Assembly: GCF_003173615.1 (NCBI RefSeq)
Contig: NZ_QGNA01000006.1
Span: 124,001 to 188,000 of the forward strand
Length of the DNA: 64,000 nucleotides
Source of the DNA: Falsiroseomonas bella
GTDB lineage: Bacteria; Pseudomonadota; Alphaproteobacteria; Acetobacterales; Acetobacteraceae
Direction of reading: 5' to 3'
Both the position numbers and the translations under genes were made by a program. Shown in pieces: positions 17,616 to 27,202 of this stretch. Numbering within the stretch: the stretch's first letter is position 1; every line of letters starts with the position of its first letter. Under the pieces are notes generated by a model. It saw only the letters and a program-made list of their open reading frames with translations. It had not been told where the DNA came from and made no database searches.

Positions 17616-18671
17616 TCAGCTGTTCGGCCCCCGCTCCATCGCATAGGGCTGCCAGCGTCGCAGGCCGGAGCCTGGAAGCACGGTCGGGTTGACGCAGCTC
17701 ATGGGCCAGCGGCCGGAGAGCACCAGCGCCATCTCCTGCCCCGCGCGGCGCTTTCGCGCCTCGTCGAAGCGCGCCGAGGCGGAGGCGTTGTGCGGCGAGA
17801 GGATGACATGCGGCATGCCGATCAGCGGGCTGTCCTTCGGCAGCGGCTCCACCTCGAACACGTCGAGACCGGCGCCGGCGATCTGCCCCGATTGCAGCGC
17901 GGCGACCAGCGCTGCCTCGTCCACCGTCGGGCCTCGGCCCGTATTGATGAAGATCGCGGTCTTCTTCATGCGCGCGAAGTGCTTCGTGGTGAGCATCCTG
18001 CGCGTATCCGCCGTGTCTGGCGCGTGCATGGAGACGAAATCCGACTCGGACAGCACCTGGTCGAGGCTCGCCGGCACGACGCCGAGCGCGGACATGGTCA
18101 ACTCGTCCACGAAGGGGTCATAGGCAACCATGCGCAGGCCGAATGCCTTGGCGCGCATGGCTGTAAGGCGGGCGACGCGGCCGAAGGCGACGAAGCCGAG
18201 CGTGCTGCCCATCAGCCGGGGGATCTTGAGAAGCTGCGGTCGGCCCTCGCCCCAGCGCCCCTCGCGCACCATCCTGTCCTGCTCGATGCAGCGGCGATGC
18301 GTGGCCAGCAGCAGCATCATCGCGTGGTCGGCGACTTCCTCGATGAAGGTGTCGGGGCAGTTGGTGACGGCGATGCCGCGCGCGGTCGCCGCGGGCACGT
18401 CCACATAGTCCACGCCGACGGTCGCGCAGGTGATGACCTTGGCCTTGCTCAGCGCCTCGATCATGCGCGCGGTGAATTTCATTCCCTTTGCGTAGACGGC
18501 ATCGGCCAGCGGCGCCGCCGCGATGAAGGCCTCCTCGTTCGGGGCGCATTCGACGATCTCGGCGCCGAGCCGCTCCAGCGCTTCCATCTCCAGGTCGTAG
18601 CCGCCACCCGCCACGGTGAAGGACGCCCCCGCGGGCGTCAGGATCCTGGGCCGTTCCATCGCTTCCCCCAT
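17616..18671 (-). CDS. D-isomer-specific 2-hydroxyacid dehydrogenase (phosphoglycerate dehydrogenase-like)
   Basis: A 351-residue protein with the family's catalytic triad: Arg246 in INTGRG, Glu275 in DVFEVEP and His294 in SPHNAS. The cofactor loop reads LGFVAFGRVAR (158-168), where most relatives have GxxGxGxxG, so two of the usual glycines are alanine. That may only loosen the loop, as a central glycine remains (Gly164). It would interconvert a 2-oxoacid and a D-2-hydroxyacid. ATG 18671 is used; the ATG four codons later is equally possible. It diverges from the short-chain dehydrogenase at 18728. Confidence 0.85.
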   Translation of the reverse strand: MGEAMERPRILTPAGASFTVAGGGYDLEMEALERLGAEIVECAPNEEAFIAAAPLADAVYAKGMKFTARMIEALSKAKVITCATVGVDYVDVPAATARGIAVTNCPDTFIEEVADHAMMLLLATHRRCIEQDRMVREGRWGEGRPQLLKIPRLMGSTLGFVAFGRVARLTAMRAKAFGLRMVAYDPFVDELTMSALGVVPASLDQVLSESDFVSMHAPDTADTRRMLTTKHFARMKKTAIFINTGRGPTVDEAALVAALQSGQIAGAGLDVFEVEPLPKDSPLIGMPHVILSPHNASASARFDEARKRRAGQEMALVLSGRWPMSCVNPTVLPGSGLRRWQPYAMERGPNS

Positions 18672-18727
18672 TCTTGCCGTGGCGCGACGTTGCTCTAGGC
18701 TTCGCGCGCCGACAAGGGGAGGGCGCG

Positions 18728-19489
18728 ATGGCGCGGTTGCATGGCAAGGTCGCGTGGGTCACGGGCGCGGGCAGCGGCATAGGCGAGGCCGCCGCCCTCA
18801 AGCTGGCCGAGGAGGGTGCCGCCCTCGTGCTGACCGGCCGCCGGAAGGCGCCACTGGAGGCGCTGGCGGCGCGCATTGCGAAGGCCGGCGGCACAGCCGA
18901 GGTCCAGCCGGCGGACCTGATGGACCCCGAGGCGGTGAAGGCCGTCGGCCACTTCATCGGGCAGCGCTTCGGCCGGCTGGACATCCTCGTCAACAATGCC
19001 GGGCTCAACATCACGCCGCGGCGCTGGTCCGTGCTCAGCACGGAGGGCGTGGACGAGCTGGTCCGAGGCAACCTTTCCAGCGCGATGTACTGCGTGACCG
19101 TTGCGCTTCCCTTCATGCGGGCGCAGCGGGACGGCGTGCTGATCCACACGGCCAGCATGGCGGGCCGCAACGTCTCGCCGCTCAGCGGGGCCGGCTACAC
19201 CGCGGCGAAGCACGGCGTGGTCGCCATGAGCCACAGCATCAACATGGAGGAATGCGTCAACGGCATCCGCAGCTGCGTCGTCTGCCCCGGCGAGGTCGCG
19301 ACGCCGATCCTCGACAAGCGGCCCAACCCAGTCAGTGCGGAGGAGCGGGCGAAGATGGTGCAGAGCGAGGATGTCGGTGACCTGATCCGCTACGTCGCCT
19401 GCCTGCCGCCCCATGTGACAATCAACGAGGTGTGGATCACGCCGACCCACAACCGCAGCTACGTGGCCGCCCTGGAACGTAAGCTCTAG
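18728..19489 (+). CDS. SDR family NAD(P)-dependent oxidoreductase
   Basis: A 253-residue classical short-chain dehydrogenase. The cofactor motif TGAGSGIG is at 12-19, NNAG at 89-92, and the catalytic set is Asn115, Ser143, Tyr157 and Lys161 (YTAAK). The C-terminus lacks a clear quinone or steroid signature, so the substrate is open. The ATG at 18728 follows a good ribosome site (ggggagg). The gene shares a short 56-base divergent promoter region with the hydroxyacid dehydrogenase and ends convergent with the ABC permease gene. Confidence 0.87.
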   Translation: MARLHGKVAWVTGAGSGIGEAAALKLAEEGAALVLTGRRKAPLEALAARIAKAGGTAEVQPADLMDPEAVKAVGHFIGQRFGRLDILVNNAGLNITPRRWSVLSTEGVDELVRGNLSSAMYCVTVALPFMRAQRDGVLIHTASMAGRNVSPLSGAGYTAAKHGVVAMSHSINMEECVNGIRSCVVCPGEVATPILDKRPNPVSAEERAKMVQSEDVGDLIRYVACLPPHVTINEVWITPTHNRSYVAALERKL

Positions 19490-19500
19490 CGGCGGCCTGC

Positions 19501-19533
19501 GACCGGCGCGGCTATTCCTTCACCGCGCCGGTC
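19501..19533. terminator. inverted repeat at convergent gene ends, possible terminator
   Basis: A perfect 11-bp inverted repeat (19501-19511 with 19523-19533) with an 11-base loop that contains the permease stop codon, so its right arm lies inside the last codons of that gene. It sits just past the short-chain dehydrogenase stop. No T-run follows on either strand, so a terminator role is only likely from its position. Confidence 0.45.
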
Positions 19534-20414
19534 AGCGAGGACACGTAGTAGTCCACGAAGAAACTGTAGAAGATCGCCACGGGCAGCGAGCCCAGCAGGC
19601 TGCCCGCCATCAGCGCACCCCACTGATAGACGTCGCCGGTGACCAGTTCCGTCAGGATCGCCACGGGCACCGTCTTGCTCTCGCTGCTCTGGATGAAGGC
19701 GAGCGCGTAGATGAACTCGTTCCAGGACAGGGTGAAGGCGAAGATGCCCGCGCTGATCAGGCCCGGCACGGCCAGCGGCAGCGTGATCTGGCGGAGGATC
19801 TGCAGGCGCGTCGCGCCGTCGATCAGCGCGCATTCCTCCAGCTCGTACGGGATCGACTTAAAATACCCGATCAGCAGCCAGGTGCAGAAGGGGATCAGGA
19901 AGGTCGGATAGGTCAGGATCAGCGCGAAGGGCGTGTCGAACAGGCCGAGCTGAACCACCATCGTCGCGAGCGGGATAAACAGGATCGAGGGCGGCACGAG
20001 ATAGGCGAGGTAGATCGCGAGGCCCACATACTGGCTGCCCCTGAAGCGCAGCCGCTGGATCGCATAGGCTGCGAGCGTCGAGGCCAGCAGCGACAGGAAA
20101 GTGGAGGCGACCGCGACGAGCATCGTGGTCCACAACCACTTCGGATAGGCTGTGTTGAACAGCAGGTGATAGACGTGCTCGAGCGTCGGCGAGCTGATCC
20201 AGAGCGGGTTGTGCTCGGCGAAGTTGTAGAGCTCCGCGTTCGGTTTGAAGGCCGTCACCGTCATCCAGTAGAAGGGAAAGAGCAGGATGAACAGGAAGCA
20301 GGCGAGCGGCACGTAGAGCAGCACGACGCGGCGCGTCTTGCTGTCCCAGGCCATCTGCTCCGGCGCGGCGGAGGCGGTGTTGGTGTTCCCGGGGCTGGCG
20401 GCGACGTCCGACAT
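19512..20414 (-). CDS. carbohydrate ABC transporter permease (MalG/UgpE-like)
   Basis: A 300-residue inner-membrane permease with about six membrane segments and the EAA loop ECALIDGATRLQILRQITLP, by which it docks on the ATPase. It is the second permease (MalG type) of the sugar-type importer encoded by 19512-23807. The start ATG (20414-20412) overlaps the stop of the first permease by one base (TGATG), consistent with coupled translation. Confidence 0.9.
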   Translation of the reverse strand: MSDVAASPGNTNTASAAPEQMAWDSKTRRVVLLYVPLACFLFILLFPFYWMTVTAFKPNAELYNFAEHNPLWISSPTLEHVYHLLFNTAYPKWLWTTMLVAVASTFLSLLASTLAAYAIQRLRFRGSQYVGLAIYLAYLVPPSILFIPLATMVVQLGLFDTPFALILTYPTFLIPFCTWLLIGYFKSIPYELEECALIDGATRLQILRQITLPLAVPGLISAGIFAFTLSWNEFIYALAFIQSSESKTVPVAILTELVTGDVYQWGALMAGSLLGSLPVAIFYSFFVDYYVSSLTGAVKE

Positions 20415-21370
20415 CAGTCGTTGCTCTCCCCTTGCTGCCACTTGCGCCGGGCGAGCGCGAAGTAGCTGAACAGCGTCGCGAAGACGAGGAAGGGGATCAT
20501 CGCCACCGCGATCGCGGCACCCTCGCCCAACTGGCCGCCCGGGATGCCGCGCTGGAACGCCAGCGTCGCCATCAGATGCGTCGAGTTCACCGGCCCGCCT
20601 CGCGTGATCGAATAGACCAGCTGGAAGTCGGTGAAGGTGAAGATGATGGAGAAGGTCATCACGATCGCGAGGATCGGCATGAGCATCGGAAAGGTGATGT
20701 GGCGGAAGCGCTGCCACGGGCTCGCCCCGTCCAGCAGGGCAGCCTCGTAGAGCGAGGGCGAAATGGTCTGCAGCCCCGCCAGCAGCGAGATCGCCACGAA
20801 GGGAATGCCGCGCCAGATGTTTGCGGCGATCAGCGACCAGCGGGCGGACCAGGGGCTGTTGATGAAGTCCACGGGCGTCTCGCGCAGCCCCATCTCCATA
20901 AGCGCCCAGGAGATGATGGAGAATTGCGGGTCGTAGATCCACCAGAAGGCGATCGCCGAGAGCACCGTCGGCACGATCCACGGCAGCAGGATGATGGCGC
21001 GCAGCAGCGACTTCATCGGCAGGTGCTGGTTCAGCAACAACGCCAGCCAGAGCCCGAGAGCGAATTTCCCGACCGTCGCGACGGCGGTGTAGAACACACT
21101 GTAGAACACCGCGCTCCAGAAGATCGGGTCCTCGAACAGGAACTCGAAATTCTCGATCCCGATCCACACCCCGGGCCGGCCGATCGTCTGGTCCGTGAAG
21201 GCGAGCCAAACGCCGAGACCGAGCGGGTAGGTCAGGAAGGTCATCAGCAGCCCGACCGCGGGCAGCAGGCAGACGACGATCAGAAAGGCCTTGTTGTCGA
21301 ACAGCCGCGCAAGTGCGCTTGGCTGCTGGCGAACCTTGGTCCAGGCGGTCGAGGCCGCGGCTGTCGACAT
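20414..21370 (-). CDS. sugar ABC transporter permease (MalF/UgpA-like)
   Basis: A 318-residue permease from the ATG at 21370 (MSTAAAS); an ATG at 21400 would add ten residues. About six membrane segments are visible, and EAALLDGASPWQRFRHITFP is the EAA loop of a MalF-type subunit. It lies between the binding protein (21420) and the second permease, and starts 49 bases after the binding-protein stop. The substrate is not clear; such systems carry oligosaccharides, polyols or glycerol-3-phosphate. Confidence 0.9.
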   Translation of the reverse strand: MSTAAASTAWTKVRQQPSALARLFDNKAFLIVVCLLPAVGLLMTFLTYPLGLGVWLAFTDQTIGRPGVWIGIENFEFLFEDPIFWSAVFYSVFYTAVATVGKFALGLWLALLLNQHLPMKSLLRAIILLPWIVPTVLSAIAFWWIYDPQFSIISWALMEMGLRETPVDFINSPWSARWSLIAANIWRGIPFVAISLLAGLQTISPSLYEAALLDGASPWQRFRHITFPMLMPILAIVMTFSIIFTFTDFQLVYSITRGGPVNSTHLMATLAFQRGIPGGQLGEGAAIAVAMIPFLVFATLFSYFALARRKWQQGESND

Positions 21371-21419
21371 CTTTCGATCCCGGCTGATGGCGGCGCCCAC
21401 TCGGGCGCCGCCGGTTGGA

Positions 21420-22736
21420 TCAGCGGCGGCGGAAGTAGCGCTGCGCGCGCCGCTCCGCCTCGGCCGCAGCGGCCTGCGGCGTGGCCTGGCCGGAGGCGAC
21501 GGATGCGCACATCTGCACCATCACGTAATCCGCCGTCGCGGCCACCGAACCCTCCGTGATCGGCCCCTTGTAGCCGTTCCAGAACGGGTTGTTCATCGTG
21601 TCGCGGAACACGCTGATCTTGGGGTCGCTGGACCAGACGGCACTCGCCGCATAGGCGTTCAGCGGCTGCGACCAGTAGCCGATGTTGGCGCGCAGCCACG
21701 GATCGTACTGCTCCACTTCCATCAGATACATCAGCAGCGCCTTGGCGGCATTCGGGAAGCGGCTGTGCCTGAACACCATGGCGTTCAGGGTCAGGCCGGC
21801 ATTCGGCACCGCGTTCAGCGTGCCCTTCGGCATGGGAGTCATCTGCGTATCCTCGGCGATGGCGGCGGTCGCCGGGTCGTTCTTCAGCGAGAAATACAGC
21901 GAGACGCCATTCTGCGTCAGGAAGCATTCCTGAGCGGAATAGGCACGGTTGTTGCTGATGTCGCCCCAGGCAAGCGTGCCTTGCACGAAGGTGGGGTAGA
22001 GCTCGCGCAGGTAGTTCAGCGCGTTGATCGTCTGTGGGCTGTTGATGGATACATTGCCCTGCTCGTCCGTCAGCGATCCGCCGAAGGACCACACCAGCCA
22101 GTTGGCAAAGGCGTTCCCGTCGCCGACGGCGTTGCCGAGGGCGAAGCCGGCCGGCTTGTTGATGCGCTTCAGTGCCTGGCAGAGGCGCAGAAAGCCCGCA
22201 TGGTCGTCCGGCACGCTGTCGAACCCGGCCTCCCGCAGCGCAGAGGTGCGCCAAATGGCTGGGCCGCCGGAGGCGCCGAAGGGCAGGGCGATCCAGCGAT
22301 TCTGGCGCCGGCCATAGGCCTGCGCCAGCGGCCGCCAGCCGCCATACTTGGTGCCGAGATAGTCTGCGACATCCGTCATGTCGTGGATCTTGTCGGCGAA
22401 GAGGTGCGGGCCAGCGTCGAAGCCGATGATGATGTCGGGGCCGGCTCCGGTGTTGGCGGTGACGGCCGTCTGCTGCGTGATGTCTTCCCAGCCCACGAAG
22501 TCGACGCGGACCTGGATGCCGTGCTGCTGCGCAAAGCGCTCGCAGTTGGCCCGCCACACATCCTCGTCCGGCTGCACGAAGCGCACGGGCCGCAGCATCC
22601 GCAAGGTTGCTCCGCGCTCGATCGGCAGGTTCGGGGGCGTCGCCGGCTGGGTCTGGATCTGTGCCGAAGCGCTGCCGGCCGCCAGGGCGGCACCGCCGGC
22701 CGCCAACGCAGCGCGACGCGTGATCAGATGTGCCAT
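21420..22736 (-). CDS. extracellular solute-binding protein (family 1, sugar-type)
   Basis: A 438-residue exported binding protein. The leader has TRRAALAAGG (twin-arginine type) and ends near SASAQ. The mature part has GPDIIIGFDAGPHLFADKI and a two-lobe layout typical of family 1 (MalE/UgpB-like) binding proteins. It sits in the order ATPase, binding protein, permease, permease on the minus strand, a full importer in one operon. No regulator or sugar enzyme is next to it to name the ligand. Confidence 0.88.
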   Translation of the reverse strand: MAHLITRRAALAAGGAALAAGSASAQIQTQPATPPNLPIERGATLRMLRPVRFVQPDEDVWRANCERFAQQHGIQVRVDFVGWEDITQQTAVTANTGAGPDIIIGFDAGPHLFADKIHDMTDVADYLGTKYGGWRPLAQAYGRRQNRWIALPFGASGGPAIWRTSALREAGFDSVPDDHAGFLRLCQALKRINKPAGFALGNAVGDGNAFANWLVWSFGGSLTDEQGNVSINSPQTINALNYLRELYPTFVQGTLAWGDISNNRAYSAQECFLTQNGVSLYFSLKNDPATAAIAEDTQMTPMPKGTLNAVPNAGLTLNAMVFRHSRFPNAAKALLMYLMEVEQYDPWLRANIGYWSQPLNAYAASAVWSSDPKISVFRDTMNNPFWNGYKGPITEGSVAATADYVMVQMCASVASGQATPQAAAAEAERRAQRYFRRR

Positions 22737-22766
22737 GTGTCCGTTTCCTCCTTATCGGATTTCAGT

Positions 22767-23807
22767 TCAAAGCCTTCGGCCATCGGCGCCGAACAGATGC
22801 ACGAGCGACAGGTCCGGCTTCACCCGGATGGTCTCGCCTGGGCGGCCCGTGATGCGTTCGCGGAAGGCGCCGACCAGCGGTGTCTCGGCGATGCGCATCG
22901 CAACCTGCGTCTCCGAGCCCGTGGGCTCTACCACCACGAGTCGGGCTTCGATGCCGTCTTCCGCCAGCACAAGGTGCTCGGGCCGGATGCCGTAGGTGGC
23001 GACATTGGCCGGCGTCGCCGGTGGAAGCGGCAGCAGCGCGCCACCCTGGGCGCGGAAGCCGCCATCGCTGATCTCTCCAGGGACCAGGTTCATCGCGGGG
23101 CTGCCGATGAAGCCAGCGACGAACGTGTTGGCAGGCCTGTCGTAGAGCGCCAGCGGCGCGCCGGCCTGTTCGATGCGGCCAGCGTTCATGACCACGATCT
23201 GATCCGCCATGGTCATCGCCTCGATCTGGTCGTGGGTGACGTAGATCGTGGTGGTGGCCAGCCGCTGCTGCAACTCGCGGATCTCCGAACGCATCTGCAC
23301 GCGCAGCTTGGCGTCCAGGTTGGAAAGCGGCTCGTCGAACAGGAAGACCTGAGGGTGGCGCACGATGGCGCGGCCCATAGCCACCCGCTGGCGCTGGCCG
23401 CCGGAAAGCTGGCGCGGATACCGGTCAAGCAGCGCGTCCAGGCCGAGAATCTTCGCTGCGCGCTGGACCTCCTCTTCCATGACCTCGCGCGGGGCCTTCG
23501 CCAGCTTCATCGAGAACGCCATGTTCTCCCGGACGGTCATGTGCGGGTAGAGCGCGTAGTTCTGGAACACCATGGCGATGTCGCGATCCTTGGGCGGCAC
23601 GGTGTTCACCACCCGGCCACCGATCGCTATCTCGCCACCGCTGATGTTCTCGAGGCCCGCGATCATGCGCAGCAGCGTGGACTTGCCGCAGCCCGAGGGG
23701 CCAACCAGCACCACGAACTCGCCATCCCCTATCTCGACATTCACGCCGTGCAGGATGGGCGTGCTGCCAAAATTCTTTCGCGCGTCCCTTACCGAGACCG
23801 TGGCCAT
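22767..23807 (-). CDS. ABC transporter ATP-binding protein (UgpC/MalK-like)
   Basis: A 346-residue ATPase. Walker A is GPSGCGKST, the Q-loop is in VFQNYALYPH, the signature is LSGGQRQR, and Walker B is VFLFDEPLSNLDA. A C-terminal TOBE-type domain (IRPEHLVLAEDG onward) marks it as the MalK/UgpC group. It is the first gene of the importer operon, with its ATG at 23807 and a 164-base divergent gap before the Bcr/CflA gene at 23972. Confidence 0.9.
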   Translation of the reverse strand: MATVSVRDARKNFGSTPILHGVNVEIGDGEFVVLVGPSGCGKSTLLRMIAGLENISGGEIAIGGRVVNTVPPKDRDIAMVFQNYALYPHMTVRENMAFSMKLAKAPREVMEEEVQRAAKILGLDALLDRYPRQLSGGQRQRVAMGRAIVRHPQVFLFDEPLSNLDAKLRVQMRSEIRELQQRLATTTIYVTHDQIEAMTMADQIVVMNAGRIEQAGAPLALYDRPANTFVAGFIGSPAMNLVPGEISDGGFRAQGGALLPLPPATPANVATYGIRPEHLVLAEDGIEARLVVVEPTGSETQVAMRIAETPLVGAFRERITGRPGETIRVKPDLSLVHLFGADGRRL

Positions 23808-23971
23808 CCATTGCCTCCCCGGCGGCCCCGGCCGGGCTGCCTCTTCTGGGAGGCTAACAACCGATTGCATGGCTGCGCAACCGGACCTCTCATGCCGCCC
23901 TGTCCGACACCGCTGGACCACCCAGGCATCGAGGGCTAGTCGGAAGGTCTGGCGACTGTCGGAAGGATTGG

Positions 23972-25138
23972 ATGGCGCACGCCTCTCGTCGGCTCGCAGC
24001 CCTGCTTGCCTCGCTGACGGCGCTGGGACCGCTTGGGGTGGACATGTATCTGCCCGCTTTCCCCGCCATGGCTCTCGACCTGTCTGCGGACCCGTCCGCC
24101 GTTCAACGGACGCTTGCCGCCTTCCTCTTCGGCATGGCTGCCGGCCAGCTTGTTGTCGGGCCGCTGTCCGACCGGTTCGGCCGCCGCTCGCCGTTGCTCG
24201 CAGGCCTTGCGCTGTTCGCGTTGGCCTCTGCCGGCTGCGCGTTGGCCGCTTCGGCCGAAGCGCTCGCATGGCTGCGGCTGGCGCAGGCTCTCGGCGGCTG
24301 CGCGGGAATGGTCGTCGCGCGCGCGGTCGTGCGCGATGTGGCGGATGAGCGCGAGGCGGTCCGCATGATGGCGACGCTCATGCTGGTCATGGGCGCGGCG
24401 CCGATCCTCGCCCCGATGGCGGGCGGCCTGCTTCTGGCGGCCTTCGGCTGGCGGTCAATCTTCTGGGCGCTTGCCGCCTATGCCCTGGCAGCGATCGTGC
24501 TGATCGCCGTCGCGTTGCCCGAAAGCCTGCCGCCCGAGCGGCGCCGCCGGCAGGGTCCTGGCGCCATCGTGATCGTTTACGGACAGATCCTCCGCGACCG
24601 GCGCTTCCTCGCTCACGCACTGGCGGGCGCGTTTCCCATGCTTGGCCTCTTCGCCTACCTCACCGCATCGCCGCAGGTCCTGATGGGGCTGCATGGCCTC
24701 TCGCCTGGCGAATATGCGGTCGCCTTCGGCAGCAACGCCTTCGGGCTGATCCTGGCGAGCCAGATCATTGCGCGTCTGGTCCGGCGCGTTCCGCCCCCGC
24801 GTCTCATCGTTGCCGCCTTAACTGCCTGCGCCGTCGCAGGCGTTTCCGTTCCGCTGGCCGTTGCCAGCGGTGGCCTGTGGCCGCTGCTTCTCGCGCTGTT
24901 CGTATTCCTCTCGGTCATGGGGGCCGTGCTGCCTCTCGCTTCCGCGCTCGCGATGGCGCCTCTCGGGCACGTGGCCGGCAGCGCATCGGCGCTGATCGGC
25001 ACCCTCCAGTTCGGCGGCGGCGCGGCGGTCGGTCTGCTGATCGGCGCCGTCGGTGCAGGCTCCGCCTGGCCGATGGCGCTTCTGCTCGCCTGCGCAGGCA
25101 TGGGCGGGCTTGGCCTGCACCTCGCCTTGCGCCGGTAG
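23972..25138 (+). CDS. Bcr/CflA family multidrug efflux MFS transporter
   Basis: A 388-residue protein with about twelve membrane segments and the motif DRFGRRS between segments 2 and 3, typical of drug/proton antiporters. The start MAHASRRLAALLASLTALGPLGVDMYLPAFP matches the Bcr/CflA subfamily, whose members export bicyclomycin, chloramphenicol or sulfonamides. It is convergent with the E1 beta gene, with only nine bases between the stops. There is no adjacent regulator. Confidence 0.87.
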   Translation: MAHASRRLAALLASLTALGPLGVDMYLPAFPAMALDLSADPSAVQRTLAAFLFGMAAGQLVVGPLSDRFGRRSPLLAGLALFALASAGCALAASAEALAWLRLAQALGGCAGMVVARAVVRDVADEREAVRMMATLMLVMGAAPILAPMAGGLLLAAFGWRSIFWALAAYALAAIVLIAVALPESLPPERRRRQGPGAIVIVYGQILRDRRFLAHALAGAFPMLGLFAYLTASPQVLMGLHGLSPGEYAVAFGSNAFGLILASQIIARLVRRVPPPRLIVAALTACAVAGVSVPLAVASGGLWPLLLALFVFLSVMGAVLPLASALAMAPLGHVAGSASALIGTLQFGGGAAVGLLIGAVGAGSAWPMALLLACAGMGGLGLHLALRR

Positions 25139-25147
25139 CGCCGCGGA

Positions 25148-26122
25148 TCAGTCGCGCAGGAGCGATTCCGCGGCGGCCACGACCTTTGCGGCATCCGGCT
25201 TCAGCGCGTCCTCCAGGGGTGGGGCGAAGGGTACGGGAACCCGCGGCTGTCCAAGCCTGGCAACGCGCCGCAGCGCGCCGGGCCCCAGGCGTTCCACCAC
25301 GCGTGCCACGACCTCGCCGCCGAACCCGCCCGTCGTCACCGCCTCATGCACCACCAGCAGTCGTCCCGTGCGTGCGGCGGAGGCGCAGACGGCATCTTCG
25401 TCCCACGGCCAGAGCGTCCGGAGATCCATCGCATCGGCGGAAATGCCCCGCGCCGCCAGTGTCTCGACCGCTTCCTCGACGATCGGCACGGCCGCCGACC
25501 AACTGACGATCGTCAGATCCTTGCCATCCCTGATCTTGCGGGCCTGACCGAAGGGAAGGGGCGCGATGATGTCCGCCAGCGCGCCGCGCCGCGGGAACAG
25601 GTTCTTCGGATCGAAGAACAGCACCGGGTCGTCGCTGCGGATGGCGGAAACCAGCAGGCCCGCCGCGTCGGCCGGTGTCGCAGGCACCGCGACGACAACG
25701 CCCGGGATATGCGTGAACCAGCTCTCCAGCGTCTGCGAGTGCTGTGCGGCGGAGTTGCGCCAGATCCCGTGCGGCATGCGCACCACGACGGCCGGCTTCG
25801 CCTGGCCGCCGAACATGTAGCGGATCTTTGCGATCTGGTTCACCAACTCGTCCATCGCGCACATCACGAAGTCGAAGATGCGCATCTCGATGATCGGCCG
25901 CGTGCCGACGAGCGCCGCGCCAAGCCCCGCACCCATGATGGTGCTTTCCGAGATCGGCGTGGAGACGACGCGCTGCGGTCCGAATTCCTCCACGAACCCG
26001 CCATACTGGCCGAACAGTCCGCCGCGTGCGACGTCCTCGCCCAGCACCCAGACCCTGGGATCACGCCGCATCTCCTGCAGGGCGGCGAGGCGCACCGCCT
26101 CGATCAGCGTTACGTCTGCCAC
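25148..26122 (-). CDS. ThDP-dependent dehydrogenase E1 component, beta subunit
   Basis: A 324-residue transketolase-like subunit. TLIEAVRLAALQEMRRDPRVWVLGEDVARGG and STPISESTIMGAGLGAAL are hallmarks of E1 beta of 2-oxoacid or acetoin dehydrogenases. The GTG start at 26122 is chosen because it gives the family N-terminus and lies one base after the alpha-subunit stop; the upstream part of the open frame is arginine/proline-rich and belongs to the alpha gene. Partner E2 and E3 genes are not in the window. Confidence 0.85.
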   Translation of the reverse strand: MADVTLIEAVRLAALQEMRRDPRVWVLGEDVARGGLFGQYGGFVEEFGPQRVVSTPISESTIMGAGLGAALVGTRPIIEMRIFDFVMCAMDELVNQIAKIRYMFGGQAKPAVVVRMPHGIWRNSAAQHSQTLESWFTHIPGVVVAVPATPADAAGLLVSAIRSDDPVLFFDPKNLFPRRGALADIIAPLPFGQARKIRDGKDLTIVSWSAAVPIVEEAVETLAARGISADAMDLRTLWPWDEDAVCASAARTGRLLVVHEAVTTGGFGGEVVARVVERLGPGALRRVARLGQPRVPVPFAPPLEDALKPDAAKVVAAAESLLRD

Positions 26123-26123
26123 G

Positions 26124-27107
26124 TCAGACCGCCTCCTGCGCGGCGCCGATGTCCTGCACGTCCTCCCAGGCCGTAGCGAGATCCGGCCATGGGGCGGCGA
26201 GCGCGGCGCTGCGCGCGGCAGACATCTCGGCCCAGGCATCGCCTTCGATGGCGTCCAGCGCCTTCATCGCGGCGCCCTCCGCCAGCAGCCTCGCGCGAAG
26301 ACGGAGGATCGGCTCATGCGCCCGCGCTGCCTCCACTTCCCCCGCTTCGCGCCAGCGGGCGGGATCGGTGCTGGTGTGCCCCATCAGACGGTAGGTCGTG
26401 GCGTGCAGCAGCCGCGGCCCGCCGCCGGCCCGAATCTCCGCGATCAGCCGTGAAGCCGCGTCGTCCACCGCGGCCGCATCGTTCCCGTCCACCGAGACGC
26501 CCGCGACGCCAAGCGCCTCCGCGCGCGCGAGCACGCCGGCGCCGGCGGTCACGCTCTCCGCCCGCGTGAAGGCGGCGACGCCATTGTCCTCGCAGACGAA
26601 AAGCACCGGGAGGTCGTAGAGCGACGCCCAGTTCAACCCTTCGAGAAACGGGCCCCGATTGATCGCACCGTCGCCGAAGAAGCAGCAGACGATCGCCGAG
26701 GAGCCGAGCATCCGCAGACCCTGCGCCGCGCCGACGGCGATCGGGATGCCGCCCGCAACGACGCCGTTGGCCCCGAGCATGCCAACGGAAAAATCGGCGA
26801 TATGCATCGAGCCGCCCTTGCCGCGGCAATGCCCCCCGGCCCGGCCGAACAACTCCTCCATCATGCCGGCCACCCCGGCACCCTTGGCCAGTGCATGCCC
26901 GTGGCCGCGGTGGTTGGAGGTGATGCGGTCGTCGGCCTGGAGGTTGAGACAGACACCCGTGGCCACGGCTTCCTGGCCGATCGAGACGTGCAACGGGCCT
27001 GGGATCTCGCCGGCCCGGTGCGCGGCCAGCGCGGTCTCCTCAAAGGCGCGGATGCGGCACATGGTGGCGTAGAGCGCCAGCAGCCTCGCGCGATTGTCGC
27101 CGCTCAT
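26124..27107 (-). CDS. ThDP-dependent dehydrogenase E1 component, alpha subunit
   Basis: A 327-residue E1 alpha. HVSIGQEAVATGVCL and RGHGHALAKG are conserved substrate-side blocks; GDGAINRGPFLEGLNWAS with the following EDNGVA is the ThDP/magnesium motif (GDGx to N). It is close to the acetoin or branched-chain oxoacid dehydrogenase alpha subunits. It pairs with the beta gene downstream and diverges from the duplicated protein at 27203. With no E2 (acyltransferase) or E3 beside it, the acyl acceptor is unknown. Confidence 0.85.
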   Translation of the reverse strand: MSGDNRARLLALYATMCRIRAFEETALAAHRAGEIPGPLHVSIGQEAVATGVCLNLQADDRITSNHRGHGHALAKGAGVAGMMEELFGRAGGHCRGKGGSMHIADFSVGMLGANGVVAGGIPIAVGAAQGLRMLGSSAIVCCFFGDGAINRGPFLEGLNWASLYDLPVLFVCEDNGVAAFTRAESVTAGAGVLARAEALGVAGVSVDGNDAAAVDDAASRLIAEIRAGGGPRLLHATTYRLMGHTSTDPARWREAGEVEAARAHEPILRLRARLLAEGAAMKALDAIEGDAWAEMSAARSAALAAPWPDLATAWEDVQDIGAAQEAV

Positions 27108-27202
27108 CCTGTCGGGCGCTCCCCCTCAACCAGCCCCTCTTGCCGGGGGCTTGCGGAGCATGCGTCAGCGGGCGAAGGAATCAAGACGGGGAGGGCATTC
27201 CG

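Noticed and set aside
21291-23939. Long open frame (882 codons) on the plus strand over the sugar ABC genes
   Set aside because: It runs antisense to a well-supported binding protein, permease and ATPase and has no recognisable domain.
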